Below, piece after piece: positions 30,223 to 41,881 of a DNA stretch of 64,000 nt. The notes under the pieces were generated by a model, which saw only the letters and a list, made by a program, of their open reading frames with translations, had not been told where the DNA came from and did not search any database. A program made the translations under genes and the position numbers. This DNA is from Macrosoma leucophasiata (lineage: Eukaryota; Arthropoda; Insecta; Lepidoptera; Hedylidae). The DNA lies in NCBI GenBank assembly GCA_036365455.1, contig JAWQUS010000032.1:14702001-14766000 (forward strand). Reading direction: 5' to 3'. The stretch's first letter is position 1; each line of letters begins with the position of its first letter.

Positions 30223-31409
30223 ACTGGTGGTAGAGCTCCAGTGACGGAGCTCGCGGGCGTAGGCACCACCGCATTACCTAATATACTTTCCGCTAAATGG
30301 TAGTGTTCAGCACTATCGTGTTCCGGTCAGGTGGTAATGTACGGCCCTGTAATTTCCGGCACAGAGGCATAACACCTTAGGCCTCAAGAGTGGTAACGCA
30401 TCTGCATTTTGATCTTGGTCTTTGTGTGGATGTCTATAGGCTGCAGTCATCACTTAACATCAATGTGAACTGCATGCTTGTTTGCCACCTCAGTTATATA
30501 TAAAAAAAAAATAATAATAATATAGAAATAAGTAAAATTATTTTAGGAAAAGAGCCTGCCGGGTTTTTCGCTACAAAACAAGCATACATTTCAAATTGAT
30601 GTTAAGTATTGTTAAGTAATAAATTAATGTAGGCTATAAAAATCTTTAAAAACTAGAGATTTCAATGTCGATGCGTTGCTACTCCTGAGGTTTAAAGTAT
30701 TATGCCTCTGTGCTGAAAATTACAGGACCGTACATTACCATTTACTGGTGGTAGAGCTTCAGTGACGGAGTTCGCGGGCGTAGGCACCACCGTATTACCT
30801 AATATACTTGCCGCTAAATGGTAGTGTTCAGCACTATCGTCTTCCAGTCAATGTACGGCCCTGTAATTTCCGGCACAGAGGCATAACACCTTAGGCCTCA
30901 GGAGTGGTAACGCATCTGCATTTTGACCTTGGTCTTTGTGTAAGTGTCTATAGGCTGCAGTCATCACTTAACATCAATGTAAACTGCATGCTTGTTTGCC
31001 ACTTCTAAAACATAAAAAAACCACCTGACCAGAACACGACATTGGTGAACACTAGACTACCATTTAGCGGCAAGAAGAATAGGTAACGTGGAGGTGCCTA
31101 TGCCCGCGAGATCCTGCACTGGAGCTCTACCACCAGTATTCTAATATTAACAGCGTGTAGTTCACATAGATGTTGAGTGATGACCGCAGCCTATAGACAT
31201 CTACACAAAAACCAGATGCAATCAAAATGCAGATGCGATGCCGTTCCTGAGACATAAGCTGTTATGTATCTGTGATAGTTGTTACGGGGCCATAAATTAC
31301 CATCTAACCGAAACACGATAGTGATGAACACTACCATTTGGCAACAGATAGAAGTAATGCGGTGGTCCCTACGCCCGCGAGCTTCGTCACTAGAGCTCTA
31401 CCACCAGTA
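30223..31409. repeat. Cluster of five SINE A copies
   Basis: Copies at 30223-30510 (+), 30570-30743 (-, partial), 30744-31021 (+), 31022-31137 (-, 5' half) and 31146-31409 (-, divergent subfamily). Two of the junctions are direct head or tail contacts without intervening unique sequence, so later copies apparently inserted into or next to earlier ones. Confidence 0.75.
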
Positions 31410-31539
31410 AAAGTTACGGTTTGTCCTATGTACCTACCCTAACAGGTGGCGATTATCTCCTGACTCGATGATTTTATCCAGGACCCCAGCATAGTACATA
31501 TTATCTGTTAATACGAGATTTATAAATAAAAATTATAAA

Positions 31540-31805
31540 AATTAAAGAAAAAACGGAAAGAAAAAAATTGACTTCGGGCAGCAATCGAACCTGTGACCTC
31601 AGGATAACCAGTCCAGCCGCTTAACCATTAAGCTACCGTAGTCCAGGACTTTGGTTCCAGCCGCTCTACCACTAAGCTACCGTAGTTCACGACTTCGGTA
31701 GCTTAGTGGTAAAGCCTTCGCGTTAAAAAACGTCTAAAGCGTCTTTCCGTTTCTTCTTTAATTTTTAAAGTTCACTCGCATGTGTTGTTGAGAAAAATAA
31801 ATATA
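31540..31805. repeat. Fold-back tRNA-headed SINE (family J)
   Basis: A minus-strand tRNA-like part (TAGCTTAATGGTTAAGCGGC and GGTTCGATTGCTGCCC in reverse) is followed by a second, inverted tRNA-like part in plus orientation (CTTCGGTAGCTTAGTGGTAA). The end is the shared tail TTCACTCGCATGTGTT. Relatives at 46298, 49257 and 54887. Confidence 0.65.
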
Positions 31806-33465
31806 ACAATTAAAAATTATTAAATAATCAACCATTATTCAAGTTAAAACGTATGTACATGTACCTATAATTCACATGTCATACATACATTTCACCCCAA
31901 GTCACCCCAAGTCTTTGGGTAGGCAGAAAGCGTGCAGCCCAAATATTCCAGTCCTTACCGGGATAAAACGCAATTCAAATATGCATATTAAACTTACGTA
32001 ATTTTCATATCACATCGTGTTAATGCTACATCCACACTTATTCGACTGAGACGGGTATGTACTTGGGATCCACTCCCGCTTTACATGAACACTAAACGTC
32101 ACAATTTTACTATTAAAATGTTTTTATAAAAAACAATTAAGATTTCCGATTATCTGTAAGGATTCTTTCTAACGATTTGATTTGAGGATCTTTCAAATCA
32201 GCGGTAGAACTCGGTGGCCATCCATTTTAAAAACACTTTGCAGTACATTGCTGTTTCTAAAGTGATCGTTATTAGGTACATCGATACGTCCAAACAGAAA
32301 TGTATTGTTAAGTGGCTACAGAAATGATATCAACCGATATACATAATACGTCTTCAGGGATTGGATCAGGAAGACGACGGAAGAATAAGTTTTATAGTTC
32401 AAGTAATTTTGAGGCCGACTTAACAGTAACGTTAAATTTATGAAGTCTTTATCAAATTATAATAATAATAATCTTTATCAATATTCAATTGATGTAACTA
32501 TTTTTTTTACTTAACTGGTACTTTAATAAATTTAATAAAGTTAAAATAAGATGATGCCACCCAGCCTTAGTTTCTAAGTTTTTTGGTAAGCATACTAAAA
32601 GGGACGCGACTTCGCGTTACACTTAGGTGTGTTCGAATCTGAGAACAAAACTAAACTGTAGGCGCTGAAAATGTTAAATTAATGCAAATAACCCGTCGAC
32701 TTGTTCGGGAAGTTTGGTGAAACTTAAGTGATTTGTAATGAGTGAAACTAAGGTCGTTCAAGTAATTATTGTAAGTTATACGTACGTGTATGTATTATAT
32801 TTTGTGTGACGTTAACACGTTCGGTTCGACCCTATCTTTTTTTTATGTGGTTCCGTTTCTTTAAGTACTTTACAAACAAGAACTAAAATAGAAATATCTT
32901 TATCTATTCATTTTGTTGCCAATTCAATGACAATAATAATGTAAGATATAGTAAAAAATATAACCAAAAAGCAATAAGTAACTCTTAAGCTTCACGTCCG
33001 TAAAAAAACCCATTTTTTATTTATTTATTTATTAACAACAACTTAAATCTATCCTTACAGATGGCTACCCAATGCGATAGACAAGCAATAGATGTTATTT
33101 TAAAGATTAGATTAGATTTAGATTTATAACTGACAGGTATCAAGATCCATTCGTATTGGCAAGGACAGTAGTCCTTTAGAATTTCCTCTAAATTATCGTT
33201 TGTAAGAACCAAGTTCGCGCAAACGTACGTCGAGCAATGAAGCGAAAGCTAGATCAAAAATAAACCAATAGGGCTAGTACTTTCGTGCCTAGTACTTTCG
33301 TGCGCGAGTGTACCGATGCGCGAACACATCCCTTCTACTTTCTTCCAGCGTTCTTTTTAGCTGGCGCGACCTATAGTTGTCGGCCAAAGATTTTTCGATG
33401 TAAAGTAAAGTAGGGATGGGAACCCCTACGAATGGGTAGGCGAAGGTTACATTTTTTTTTTAATT
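31806..33465. other. AT-rich stretch without genes
   Basis: Nothing coding. The 12-mer GTACTTTCGTGC occurs twice in tandem near 33277-33305. A LINE-like 3' end on the minus strand with (TTTA)n may start near 33010, with weak support. Confidence 0.35.
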
Positions 33466-33625
33466 TTTTTTTATTTAATTGAAGTGGCAATCAAGCATGC
33501 AGTTCACATTGATGTTAAGTGATGACTGCAGCCTATAGACACCCACACAAAGACCGAGGCTAAAATGCAGATGCGTTACCCCTCCTGAGGCCTAAGGTGT
33601 TATGCCTCTGTGCCGGAAATTACAT
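33466..33625 (-). repeat. SINE A, 3' half only
   Basis: Poly-T, then AGTGGCAATCAAGCATGC through GTGCCGGAAATTACA. The head half is absent. Confidence 0.7.
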
Positions 33626-34225
33626 CGAAGCAGACAAACACCCACGGTTTGCCAGTTTAATTCCATATCAGAATTTGGCGAGCCTGTATAACCAAATAAG
33701 ACAGGGAAACTTCTGAAAAGTGGAATCATATAACAGCCTGGATAGATGGCCAGATATGGAATTATATATTTTTTATTCATTGAATTTGTAATCATAAACG
33801 ATTTATCCTGCTTTGCGCGGGTACGTTATTTTTTCAAGTACCTAATTAAAATATGCGTGGATAAACTCATTTTTTGCTACCTTTCATGGTGATCGATCAA
33901 AATTTGGTCGGCAGAGAATTTGAAATGGCAATCAATCATATATATTTATATCTTAATTTAAACTGATTGTTTATAATTGCGTTAAATTTTCGAGCTAATT
34001 TACGAATTTTAGACTGACGCATCCCAGATGGTGAAACTAAAAAAATATTGAAAAATGCTAAGATTTTATCCATGCATGGCCAATATGGCCATATCAGAGA
34101 AAATGGAATAGAATACGTATAGAATGGACACTTCGACGTCCCGCCCAATTTCCCCGGATCACTCAACCCCTTCCCCTCTTATGGGCGACGGTTGGTATTT
34201 TGTACGTGCTACGCACACAGGTGCG

Positions 34226-34393
34226 CGAAGGTACGTGGGCCCGGAACTCCAAGCACCCTGAAATTATTGGGTCAGGTTATAGGGTGCGGTGACGATTATT
34301 TGATAGCGACTTTTTGTCGCCTGTACCTTCTTTCAACATTTTCTAAAACGGCAGCCGTTTTGGTGCTTGGAGTTCCGGGCCCACGTACCTTCG
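34226..34393. repeat. Short element with perfect 32-bp inverted ends
   Basis: 34226-34257 and 34362-34393 are exact reverse complements (core GTGGGCCCGGAACTCC). They are separated by 104 bp and are GC-rich against AT-rich surroundings. No second copy occurs in this window. Confidence 0.7.
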
Positions 34394-34532
34394 TCTTCAA
34401 AATGTAATTGAATTAATTTACTTAAATAAAATAACTCACTTTTCAGATTGAGTGTAAGTAAAAAAAGTTGAGACTGTACAATTTGAGAAAACGAAAAGTA
34501 AGTAGGTTGGGTAATGGGCACCAAAAACTTAA

Positions 34533-35221
34533 TAAAGGAGATGTTGCGAGCTCGGATTGATTTATTCAAGAATATATTTTAGAGTTACAACAACATTTAA
34601 TTCAAACGATTTTATCATTTTCACCTTAGGCCTCAGGAGCGGTAACGCATCTGCATTTTGACCTCGGTCTTTGTGTGGGTGTCTATAGGCTGGAGTCATC
34701 ACTTAACATCAATGTGAACTGCATGCTTGTTTCCCACTTCCTTCACATAAAAAAAAAAATCAACCATGTTCAAACATGGCGGCGATACAGCCGACGCTTG
34801 GGACAGTACCTATGTAGATAAAACAAAACTAATGCTATCTGTATCTTACTAGTGCATCACATACTCGTATTATTAAAAAAAAACGATGTATCGAATCGAT
34901 CAATTTAAAGAAGTTCCGATGAATTTTTTAAAATTGGAAATCGATTAGTATAGTATTAACACATAAAATCTATTTTGATAGTAGTATGTAATCAAAAAAA
35001 CAATATCTAAAATAAATATGTCTAAATGACATCGCCCGCCATATTCGCCATATTGGTTTTGAGTTGCAATTCTATCGACAAATAATGTTTTGTAACTGCA
35101 AACAAAGCTAAATAAGTGAAAATATGCAGTAAAAAGACGTTTTTATATTGATTTTGCCTGTTAATGATATCGTGTACAATACATGGCCGGAGGTCCATAC
35201 ATTTTTACAACATCTCCTTTA
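34533..35221. repeat. Possible TIR element containing a SINE A half
   Basis: TAAAGGAGATGTTG at 34533-34546 is inverted at 35208-35221. A SINE A 3' half (34626-34764) lies inside. Only 14 bp match, and no clear TSD was found. Confidence 0.35.
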
Positions 35222-35284
35222 ATTACAAAAAAATATACCTACCCATATTGGATGAAACAGGTACCTAAAAGTTGGTCAGAAGGG

Positions 35285-35580
35285 GTATTTTAACTGGTAA
35301 CTTCACGCCTGTAATCCCCGAAGGAGTAGGCAGAGGTAAATGCATGCATTAAAGCATACATGCAAACACCCACGATTCGATTACGTTTTGGCCCATGTAA
35401 CAGGTGGCGAGCCGGTTGAGCACATTACCTAACTTCGAGGTACTGGAAAATTTCCAGAAAACGGAAAAACTCCAACAGAACCAGTGTTAAAGGTCTTTGC
35501 ACCATCTCTCCCGGGAATCGACCCCAGGACCCCAGCATAGTACTAGTGGCCTGCTACCACTAGGCTACTGAGGTAGCTAC
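35285..35580 (-). repeat. tRNA-derived SINE (family E)
   Basis: The inverse of 9819-10125. The head TGCCTCAGTAGC-like sequence is at the right end (about 35570), and the B box GGTCGATTCCCGGG in reverse is at about 35512-35526. Confidence 0.7.
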
Positions 35581-35732
35581 TTTTTGTCGACTGTACCAGA
35601 CTGTACTGTAGAGCTAGAACAAGTGGGTCGGAAAGGCTTGAAGCCTAGAAAAAAGTGACACACAACTAGTCATTACTTACATTTCAAGCTTTGGTATTAA
35701 TGTAATCGATAGTCACGAGTGTTACTCTTATC

Positions 35733-35866
35733 CCCTTATTCATAAACGTATTTTAGCTAAAGTGTTGCTAATCTCTCCTTTGTATTTTTCTATCCTGCAC
35801 ATTTAACAATGCAACTGACAGAGACAAAGCATTCTATAGCTAATGTACGTTTATGAATAAGGGGGT
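35733..35866. mobile_element. Short MITE (family F), third copy
   Basis: Termini CCCCTTATTCATAAACGTA and ACGTTTATGAATAAGGGG. Same body as 1957-2108, slightly shortened near the right end. Confidence 0.7.
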
Positions 35867-36397
35867 AAGATTTTAGGTTATTAATCAGTTTAGCTAACAA
35901 GTACTTTATTAAAACACATTCGAATTTACTCCGTTCGCAGTAGTGTTGAATGTCAGTGATTTTGTGGTCGTGTCGGACGCAGTTTTAACGGTAGGTTCAG
36001 ATTTTTTTTTCAGAATAAAAAAAAACAATATAAAAATTATTATAAAATGTGATTTTATGTGGGATAAAATGAACAATATTCACCCATGAGATAATGATAA
36101 ACGATCAAATTAAGTACTTAATACATAAATACAAATAAGAAACTTTTAATCATTACTAGCTGACCCGGCAAACTTCGTATTGCCTCAGAATGAAATAATG
36201 TGCCAAAGGTTTGATTGATACGGACAATTTGTTTGGAAAAAAATTGTAGTTACACTCTTTTCCTTCAATTTCATATTTTCTCACCTTTTAAACCTTTCCT
36301 GGACTTCCAAAAATCATTCAGAACCAAAATTAGCCAAATCGGTCCAGTCGTTCTCGAGTTTTAGCGAGACTAACGAACAGCAATTGATTTTTATATA

Positions 36398-37578
36398 TTG
36401 GTTGGGGAAAAAGTCTTTTCGCATTATAGTATGTATGAACTTGTAATAAAATCTCTTTGGCTGTAGTATTTGTATCTGGCTGGTTTTGGTATTATTGAAA
36501 GTTAAAATTATAAGAACATAATTCCAAATTAAAATTAGGCAAATGTGTGATTGTCATTTGTTTTTCGTACTGTCAAGATGAGTGAATCTAATGAAGAAAT
36601 TCGATACATTTTAAAATTTTACTACAAAAAAGGTAAAAATGCAACGCAAGCCACGAAGTAAATTTGCAATGTTTATGGACCTAGTGTCTGTGAGAGTAGC
36701 ACAAATTTGGTTTAAGCGTTTTCAATCCGGAAATTTTGATGTCAAAGATGCACTTCGCTCTGGTCGCCCTGTTACGGATAAAATGGATGCCATTTTTGAA
36801 AAAGTGGAGCTAGATCGACATATCAGTAGTTACGACGTAGCTGAAGAACTGAGAATTGATCACAAAACAGTTTTGGCGCATTTGAAAAAAGGTGGTTACA
36901 AAAAACGATCGATATTTGGGAACCTCACGAGCTCACTGAAAGAAACCTAATGAACAAGAACGTGCGAAAAAGGTCGTGGTCAAAGGCCGGTCAGGCTTCA
37001 CAGACTGTGGCCAAACCCGGGTTGACTCGCAATAAGGTGATGTTGTGTGTGTGGTGGGATTGGAAGGGCATTATTCATTATGAGCTATCATCACCAGGCA
37101 GGACTATCGATTCTGAACTCTACTGCGAACAACTGATGAGATTAAAGCAAGAAGTTGAGAGAAAGCGGCCGGAATGGATCAACAGAAGGGGTGTGGTGTT
37201 TCATAATGATAACGCTAGACCTCACACATCTATAGCCACTCAGCAAAAATTAAGAGAGTTTGGCTGGGAGGTGTTAATGCATCCGCCGTATAGTCCTGAC
37301 CTTGCACCTTCAGATTTCCACCTGTTTCGGTCTCTTCAGAATTCTTTATGCAATGTTAGGTTATTAACATCACGAGAGGACTGCCAAATCCACTTGTCGC
37401 GGTATTTTGATGAGAAGTCCCAAAATGTTTATAGCAATGGGATCATGTCCCTACCTACAAGATGGCAAAAGGTTATCGAACAAAATGGTACATACATACT
37501 TTAGTTAAATTTAAATAAACTGTATTAATAAATGTTTTGAATTATCTTAAAAAATGCGAAGAAACTTTTTCCCCAACC
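36398..37578 (+). mobile_element. Mariner element (cecropia-type), defective
   Basis: The inverted ends GGTTGGGGAAAAAGT and ACTTTTTCCCCAACC, each bordered by TA, fit Tc1/mariner insertion. At about 1.18 kb it is slightly shorter than usual for the family, in agreement with the internal deletion in its gene. Confidence 0.9.
36578..37504 (+). pseudogene. Mariner transposase pseudogene, first catalytic Asp deleted
   Basis: The ATG at 36578 starts MSESNEEIRYILKFYYKKGK but meets TAA at 36659. Another frame supplies the helix-turn-helix region (VRVAQIWFKRFQSGNFDVKD through DHKTVLAHLKK), then the frame shifts again near 36905. The last part reads VRKRSWSKAG, VMLCVWWDWKGI, FHNDNARPH and PPYSPDLAPSDFHLF, ending LPTRWQKVIEQNGTYIL. 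The last two acidic residues have the spacing of mariner D34D. The stretch that should carry the first Asp, between PHELTERNLMN and VRKRSW, is deleted. It cannot encode active transposase. Confidence 0.9.
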
Positions 37579-37803
37579 TATTATATAGATTATGTCAATT
37601 TGTCTCAGGACAAGCTAAAGTATCGAAAAAATAAACAATACTTTCAAAACCGTTGAGCGACTAACAAAACGTTATCATAAGTAATAAGTAGAAATCACGA
37701 GAGGTGAAAAAAGATGAAATTGGAGTAAATTAGTCAGTCTCCCGTCTTCTTGGGGGTCAGATTTAAGCTGTTTCCTGGGGTCTTTAAACAAATTTCAAAC
37801 ACC

Positions 37804-38235
37804 ACTGGTGGTTATAGTGTAGGAGCTCGAGGGCGTAGGCACCACCGCATTACCTAATCTATCTGTCGCTAAATGGTAGTGTTAAAGATTATCGTGTTTT
37901 TTTTAATACATATTTTTATATTTTTATTAATTTTTATATATTTTGTACGGCCTTTTAATTTCCGGCACAGAGGCATAACACCTTAGGCCTCATGAGTGGT
38001 AACGTTTGACCTTGGTCTTTGTGTGGGTGTCTGTAGGCTGCAGTCATCACTTAAGATCAATGTGAACTGCAAGATTGTTTGCCACATCCAAAAAATAAAA
38101 TAAAAAATATATAATGGAAGTGGCAAACAAGCATGCAGTTCACATTGATGTTAAGTGATGACTGCAGCCTATAGGCACCCACTTGTCATCACTTTACATC
38201 AATGTGAACTTGTTTGCCACATTTATTTCATAAAA
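37804..38235. repeat. SINE A copy plus inverted SINE A tails
   Basis: A plus-strand SINE A (37804-38098, with an AT-rich insertion at about 37899-37945) is followed by a minus-strand tail fragment (38112-38172) and a plus-strand tail fragment (38184-38238). Confidence 0.65.
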
Positions 38236-38350
38236 AAATAAGCACCCTTATAGATAAAGATATACATTTACAAAATGGTAAAATGTGAGGGCTTAGACTG
38301 GGCGTTATGTCAGTCTGTCAGTCACGACTCTTCTTTTTACGTTTACCTAC

Positions 38351-38442
38351 AGATAAAATTAAAATATTCTTTTTATTTTCATGAAAATAACATTACAGAT
38401 AAAATTAAAATATTCTTTTTATTTTCATGAAAATAACATTAA
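38351..38442 (+). repeat. 46-bp tandem duplication
   Basis: ACAGATAAAATTAAAATATT and the following 26 bases are repeated twice without change. Confidence 0.75.
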
Positions 38443-38707
38443 GTAGATATGTCTATTTATTTTTTGGTTTTCGGTAAATTTAAAGTGCAATTTTCGGCTT
38501 TTTTTTAATTGCCTGCAATTTGCAAAATATTTAAGAACATTTACACGGATTAACGCTGCCTCGACATCATAATAATAATAATATGATTAAGTTATAATGA
38601 GAGTAAGGTAATTGGTGGTATCCAACTATGTTCATGTACATAATCTATGCTGTATATATTATATTTTAAAGAGAATGCTTTTTTTTTGTATGATTGAAAC
38701 CAGGAAA

Positions 38708-39029
38708 CACAGAGCAACACGGGCCATCGGCCGCGGCTGACCGGAGGGGAGTAGCTATATGCAGGCTTTCCCCTCTGTCAAATTACAATCTCAAATGGGC
38801 CTATGCCTGTCGCCTAGATGTTTAAATGTGTGCGTGAAATTGTTTATGTATTTTGTTAAAGTCAAGGTGTAAGTTTCGTTGTAATAAACGATTTTTGTAG
38901 TGTGAGTATGTGTCACACGCATTTCCCCCCGCAAAAAATGACAGACTTGTCTTGCATTAGTAATAAACGGAGGTTATAAACCTTGGATTGGTAATATGCC
39001 GCGACCGATGCGTCGCGGCGGACCGGAGT
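38708..39029 (-). mobile_element. hAT-like MITE (family B), degraded
   Basis: Starts CACAGAGCAACACGGG, with internal AGTAGCTATATGCAGG and CATTTCCCCCCGC. The right end is eroded (CGCGGCGGACCGGAG), and no TSD is recognisable. Confidence 0.7.
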
Positions 39030-39969
39030 GAATTGAGCAACTGCCAGGCAACATCGGCACATGATGACCCCCAGTCAACCAAACATTCCAATAGGACGGT
39101 AGTAAATATAACAGCGCGGAATGGGCAGCAGCGACCCGCGATAAAACCACCGTCACTGCGATCTGCCAAGTGTGGCGATTAAGGCAATTTCTCCCCTAAT
39201 GACTTTCGACAATGTTGTGGGCATCTTTCGGGAAGGCATTGTCCAGCCGTGGACGACATTCGGCTCGAGTGATGTAACAGGAACTTTGTCCCAATTGTCT
39301 ACCGGTAGGCCGCTCCTTTTACGCTGGGTTCTTCGATTCGATTCCCGGTTCGGAGTTCGTTTTTTTTACGTTTACAGGCACAGCCCCGTACTAGGTATAT
39401 ACCTGTGTAAAGGATACGTCGTATCCATTACACAGGTGTATATATTTACAATAATGTATCGATTTTTATAATTTTGATGTTTATACTTTTTCATTTTCAA
39501 TGTACTTTCGGACTACAAAATTTTAAAAAGATTACTTATTGTCAAATACTTTATTAATCGAACCATGGGAGTTTGCATTTCCGCATAAATGAATGCATGC
39601 ATTTCCCTATGCATGCTTAACCCTTCTAGAACACATGCGCGAAGAAACGTTTACCAAGACATATGAAGTGAGTTCGACCAACTATCAATAACGTTTCATT
39701 TGGCAGGAATCATTTGTCACCGCGAACAGCTGTCGGCCTGATTAATATCGCGTAATGCCTGTGCCTACGTTTGTAATAGACCATTTACATTGTACATTCA
39801 AGTCATTCAACTGATACAGATTTTTTTTGGAACGAATTGGAACGAAATTCTTTATCGCGCGGTATGCTGGCTAAGGGGGCTGTGCGAGCGTCACGAAAAA
39901 TCCTCACGACAGTTTTGCTGTAGTGCGTAGCGCTCGGAGAGGGGACAGGCCGAGTATAGGATTCGACTT

Positions 39970-40246
39970 TTAATGCAATGGAAGTGGCAAGCAAGCTTGC
40001 AGTTCACATTGATGTTAAGTGATGACTGCAGCCTATAGACACCCACATAAAGACCAAGGTCAAAATGCAGATGCATTACCACTCCTGATGCCTAAGGTGT
40101 TATGCCTCTGTGCGGGAAATTACAGGGCCGTACATTACCACCTGACCGGAACACGATAGTGCTGAATACTACAATTTAGCGGCTAGTATATTGGGTAATG
40201 TGGTGGTGCCTACGCCCGCGAGCTCCGTTACTGGAGCTCTACCAGT
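39970..40246 (-). repeat. SINE A, full length
   Basis: Tail at the left (TAATGCAATGGAAGTGG), head at the right (GAGCTCTACCAGT). Confidence 0.7.
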
Positions 40247-40509
40247 AAAAACTTACAGCACACAACAACAGACTTATTCGTTCTCTCTCTCTCTTTCTCG
40301 ACAGTGACAAGCCACGCGACACTCGCGTCTCCTGTGTATGCGTACATTGTTTTGTCGTGTTCGTGTGCTGATAGTTACCTATAGTTATTATTATTATTTT
40401 ATTTAAATAAGCAATGATTTGTGAAAGTGATTCATTAGAAGTTGAGGAGGAACTTCGTTCCAATCGGGTGTCCCACATGTGACACCTCAGACAGTTTTTA
40501 TAATATAAC

Positions 40510-40685
40510 GAAGGTGGCAAATTAGTATGCAGTTCACATTGATGTTAAGTTCTTCATAGATACAAGATGTTAACTTCAGCTTATAGAAATCTACACAAAA
40601 ACCAGAAGTCTACATGCAGGTGCGTTGCCATTCTGAGACCTGGTTGTTTTGTCTCTATGATAGTTATTACGGGGCCATACATGAA
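40510..40685 (-). repeat. SINE A, divergent subfamily, partial
   Basis: Contains GTATGCAGTTCACATTGATG and GATAGTTATTACGGGGCC; the head half is missing. Confidence 0.6.
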
Positions 40686-40760
40686 ACAAATGTCTAAAAA
40701 TAAGTTAAAAAACCCAAATATTTTCACATGTTGCCAAAAAATACCTATTTATATTTCGTA

Positions 40761-40952
40761 CTAGCGACCCGCCACAGATTGGCACGGGAAGTATTTATTA
40801 TATTGTGAGAACGCGCCCGACTTTGACAAAAACCGTGATATCTCGTTAAATATAACTACGATATTGATACATTATAAATATAAATCTTCCTCCGAAAACC
40901 CTCTTTCCAACAGGAACAAAATCCATTCACAACTTTTCGAGATAAGCGCTAG
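40761..40952 (-). mobile_element. Helitron-like element
   Basis: The CTAGCGACCCGCCACAG end is at the left (the 3' end on the minus strand). The body CCATTCACAACTTTTCGAGA matches 14930-14970. Confidence 0.55.
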
Positions 40953-41220
40953 AAGAATGAACTAAAGCAGAAACTGGAGTAGGAGCTGCTATCGCAGCAG
41001 GTAATCAAGATCTAAAAGGAATTGGAGCTCTTTTAGTCATAGCTGCAATAATAATTAGGTTTAACAGAAATTATTATACATAAAGACAGATAAAATAGGG
41101 GAATTTTGCTTTATTTATAATATATTATGTAGTGATACTGCAGTGATGAAGTCATAGTGATGATAGTGATTATATTTATTTTCGGGTTTTTATTTGAATT
41201 GATAGAATGACTGGCCGCTG

Positions 41221-41282
41221 CATACTCAACATAAAAACGTAATGTAGGTTATCACCTACATTACGTTTTTATGTTGAGTATG
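41221..41282. repeat. Perfect 29-bp hairpin with 4-nt loop
   Basis: CATACTCAACATAAAAACGT plus nine further bases is followed by TATC and then the exact reverse complement. Confidence 0.95.
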
Positions 41283-41353
41283 TAGTATGTATGTATAGCG
41301 TTCCCGTGACCTTGCCACTCATGGCGGACGAGTTGGTCCACCCAGGGGTTTTT

Positions 41354-41768
41354 TTTTTTTTTGTTTTTATGGCATTGCTATTACGCATATTGCCAGTGTC
41401 AAGTAAAACGATATTTCGTATTTATTTAAGCAGCGTAAAAGTTAGTTTAATATAGTCATCAAGTATAATATGTAAGTATTAAGTATATAAGTTATCAAGT
41501 ATTATATGTCAGTCAAGTGAGTTACACTCAAGTTATTCGAGTAAAGCGATGGCTACTTTACCAAAACATTTACAATGAAGTTTTGGAGGCAACCTGAAAG
41601 GTCGTGTTTTCGTACTGTTATTCTATTTCACTATACATGGGCACTGTAATAAACTTATATCAAACAAAATGCCACCAATTTTATTCAATATAACTTAAAA
41701 ATACACCAAGAGAATTAAATAAAATAAGATCACCATACGCCTCTTTCAAGGTTCCCGCCAAAACTCCC
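41354..41768 (-). mobile_element. Poly-A retroposon of unknown origin (copy 1)
   Basis: Read on the minus strand it starts GGAGTTTTGGCGGGAACC and ends in an A run. Direct repeats of about 15 bp (CCACCCAGGGGTTTT) flank it. A second copy, estimated over 90% identical, is at 63508-63917. No long ORF. It could be a SINE without an evident tRNA head or a retroposed transcript. Confidence 0.75.
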
Positions 41769-41881
41769 ACCCAGGGGTTTTTAGTGGATAGACGAAAAAA
41801 AAGGTGGTCATTAGGTGTTGTGTGGCATTGTGTAGCATAATGTAATTTAATGGTAGGATAAAACGCAATTCGCCGTGTCAA

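Larger units (their letters stand above)
36156..37589 (-). mobile_element. Helitron-like element interrupted by mariner
   Basis: The 3' end CTAG is at 36156-36159 and the 5' TCTATATAA end is at 37580-37589 on the minus strand. The mariner at 36398-37578 was inserted at a TA in the AT-rich 5' part. Confidence 0.6.

Noticed and set aside
36639..36950. Intact mariner transposase
   Set aside because: The frame is only an internal part; the true ATG at 36578 leads to a stop and the catalytic core is deleted.
41221..41282. microRNA precursor
   Set aside because: Arms are perfectly paired with a 4-nt loop; animal pre-miRNAs have larger loops and imperfect stems.
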